DNA of 64,000 bases. Origin: Sphagnum compactum. Its lineage: Eukaryota; Bryophyta; Sphagnopsida; Sphagnales. Below the pieces are notes generated by a model. It was not told where the DNA came from and ran no database searches. It saw only the letters and a list, made by a program, of their open reading frames with translations. Every line of letters begins with the position of its first letter. Within the stretch, counting starts at the first letter, position 1. Below, piece by piece: positions 62,053 through 64,000 of this stretch. Location of the stretch: the NCBI GenBank assembly GCA_965153455.1, contig OZ234495.1:5580001-5644000 (forward strand). The letters run 5' to 3'. The position numbers and the translations under genes were made by a program.

Positions 62053-64000
62053 ATGGTGGAACCCAAGGCGAAGAATAAATATAATACTAAAAAGGAGAAG
62101 GAGAAGGATGTTGATGTGGAAGAGCTGGTAATCGTAGCCCAGACCATGGTTGGTGGGGATTTTCATGATGAAGAGGCTTGGAATCTAAGGGACTTGGTGG
62201 AGGAGGTTGTTGAGCCTATTCCACGAAAATGTAAGAAAAAGAAGGGGGAAGGACGAGGTGGGTCCAAGCAAAGCAAAGGCCCATGAGAGAAATCCTTCCC
62301 TTGTCAAACAAAGGAAGGGAGTGGACGAGGTGAGATGGGTTCACTTGTGAAAACTCCCACGGCTCTTCAAAAGCAAAAGGGGAAGGAAAAAGTTCTTCAA
62401 CCAATTGTGGAATTCAAAGAACACGTTGACTTCCACTTTTCGGAGTTGAGTGGAGACGTGAACTCCTTGATTGCCCTTTTGGGGGCGCCAAAGCAAAAAG
62501 GGCGCAAGCAAGCCCTCGAACGTCTGATTGTGGATGAATCCCTTGAAAAGTAGAAGGAGGAAGGCCCAAGGGTGGAGAGTTTGTCCAAAGAGTTTTTGGT
62601 TCTTGTGGATGCCTTTTTTGTGTTTGTGGTCCAATAAGGGGAAACCACAACACAGAATTAGGAAACAACCAAGTTGTTGAACCGCATTGTGGAAAATTTG
62701 GGTGCCATAGGCAGTGCCCCAAGTGGGGGTTCTACCAAGGCGACCATCAAGGCAAGGCTGTTGGACTTTTTCGTGGGGAAGGACACCAAAACCAAACGGA
62801 TGCACCCATGGTTGCACCAAGTGGAGGCGTATATGGAAACCCAATGCCTCAAAATTGACAAGTAACGAATTCATTTTGTTCAAACCCTGTTGAAGGAGCA
62901 TGCGTGGGAATGGTGGATGCCCTAGAAGCAGGAGACATCTGACTTACATGAGACCTTCACTAGGGAAGAGTTCAAGTTGCAGCTGGATGAGAGGTTCATG
63001 TTGCACCACTTGGTGTTTTAGGATGGCATGGAACACTTGGAGTTCACCCAAGGGGACGATAAGGGCTCGTTGGTTGCCTATGTCCAAGGGTTTTTCCTCC
63101 TTTCTCTTTTTGACATATGGGGGACAAAGGTTTGTAGTATGTAACAACTTTTTTATTGGCCAATATATAAAACAATCTAGCATGACTTGTTGTTGGAGTT
63201 TTTTTTTCTTTGATTTTCATTTGGGGGTGGTGGGGGGAATGGGAAGTTCATTAAAACAATCAACCTGCCCACACAATTTGTACACTATCTAGTATCAATA
63301 GGTCCACCATTGACTTGATTTTGTTGTCCCAAGCACAATTGAGATGGAGGCTCTCTACTTCACCAAATTAATGCCATTTCTTCCACTCCACTATGTTTCT
63401 CTTTCAAAACATTTCAACAAACACCTATGTTTTTTCCCATGCCACCTTCACTACCAATGGAATTGGCTTTGCTCTTTTGGACATTCTAACAACCAACAGT
63501 TATGTAAATACCCAACAACACAAAACCCTTCATGTTCAATTGCATGTTGATTGTGGTCCCCTTGAAAGATGAATACACTTAGAAGTTAAGCTTCCTGCAT
63601 GAACTCAAACCTTGGGTGCAGAAGATAGTCTACCAGAGGATTAATATTCCAGAAATGTGTCAAGGGTTGATGAAGATGGTGAAGTGTATGGAGGATGAAG
63701 CTTTTGCATGCCCCAAGGATGAAACCGGAAGTGGGGTCACCTAGAAAAATCAAATCGGCCCAAGCAATGGGAGCAAGGGTCGCAACAAAAGAAAGTGGGG
63801 TCAAGGTAAGCCAATGCCTCAAAATAATAAGGAGAAATCAGCGAGCAAAGAGCCACCAATCAAAAAAGCAAGGCAAGACTTGTCCAAGGTCAAATGTTTT
63901 GATTGTGATAACAATGGACATTTGGTGAAGGACTGTGCCAAGCCACCTTGGGTAAGTGAGTGCATTGCCCAAAGTAAGTTGATTATCCAAGGGGGTTTCG
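62053..64000 (+). pseudogene. Ty3/gypsy-like gag, decayed, runs off right edge
   Basis: From the ATG at 62,053 the plus strand encodes a Lys/Glu-rich N-terminus, then the retrotransposon gag core: a WLHQVEAYMET-type stretch near 62,810, HAWEWWMP near 62,900 and FTREEFKLQLDERF near 62,955. A CCHC zinc knuckle, C-FD-C-DNNG-H-LVKD-C (63,895-63,936), follows. Stops at 62,284, 62,551, 62,635, 62,863 and others, plus a 450-bp interruption at about 63,093-63,543, show it is dead. The protease and polymerase would lie beyond the window. The gypsy assignment rests on the gag core with a single knuckle and fits the upstream primer site. Confidence 0.8.
63086..63543. mobile_element. Insertion of about 450 bp interrupting gag
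   Basis: The gag reading stops after VAYVQGF near 63,092 and resumes with IVVPLKDEY from about 63,550. The intervening DNA is non-coding. AAGGGTTTT at 63,086-63,094 is matched by its reverse complement at 63,522-63,530, which could be short terminal inverted repeats of a small DNA element. No clear target duplication was found. Confidence 0.4.

Noticed and set aside
62341-62901. 186-codon minus-strand ORF
   Set aside because: It lies opposite the recognisable gag sequence on the plus strand and has no protein features of its own.

Overview
This is a window of land-plant nuclear DNA. It holds two intact, intron-rich genes of plant-specific type: an aminopeptidase P of the APP1 class and a DHHC S-acyltransferase of the PAT19-22 class. 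Long AT-rich, gene-free stretches separate them and contain CACTA, Helitron, LTR-retrotransposon and LINE remains. The many long introns and large decayed intergenic DNA suggest a big plant genome such as a fern or gymnosperm. That placement is an inference, not something the sequence proves.

Layout. 1-2,640 is a less AT-rich block that looks like the edge of a minus-strand gene lying mostly left of the window, but I could not assemble a protein from it. 2,650-16,000 is AT-rich intergenic DNA with a 54-bp tandem repeat and a copia-like gag relic. 16,675-23,355 (minus) is the complete 16-exon APP1-type gene, with a triple 78-bp repeat just beyond its stop and a SINE-like insertion in an intron. 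24.2 kb holds the zinc-finger tail of a LINE-type element. 29,138-31,645 is a non-autonomous CACTA transposon with a 3-bp target duplication; it is filled with a satellite containing six 50-bp units. 31.6-46 kb is AT-rich decay with an eroded ORF near 40 kb and several small tandem duplications.

46.1-49.0 kb holds a minisatellite, a 343-bp tandem duplication and the leader of the S-acyltransferase gene. The coding part of that gene runs 49,002-53,844 (plus) in 10 exons. Just downstream, 54,767-59,844 has both termini expected of a plant Helitron and carries an amino-acid-transporter fragment and internal duplications. Its 3' end is a tandem array of 205-bp units, each ending in a Helitron-like hairpin. 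61.2-64.0 kb is the 5' part of a decayed Ty3/gypsy-like retrotransposon (LTR with a tRNA-like segment, primer binding site, gag with a CCHC knuckle) that runs off the right edge.

The two genes have unrelated jobs, peptide trimming and membrane protein lipidation. Nothing suggests they work together. The most notable structures are the Helitron with its repeated 3' ends and the satellite-filled CACTA element.
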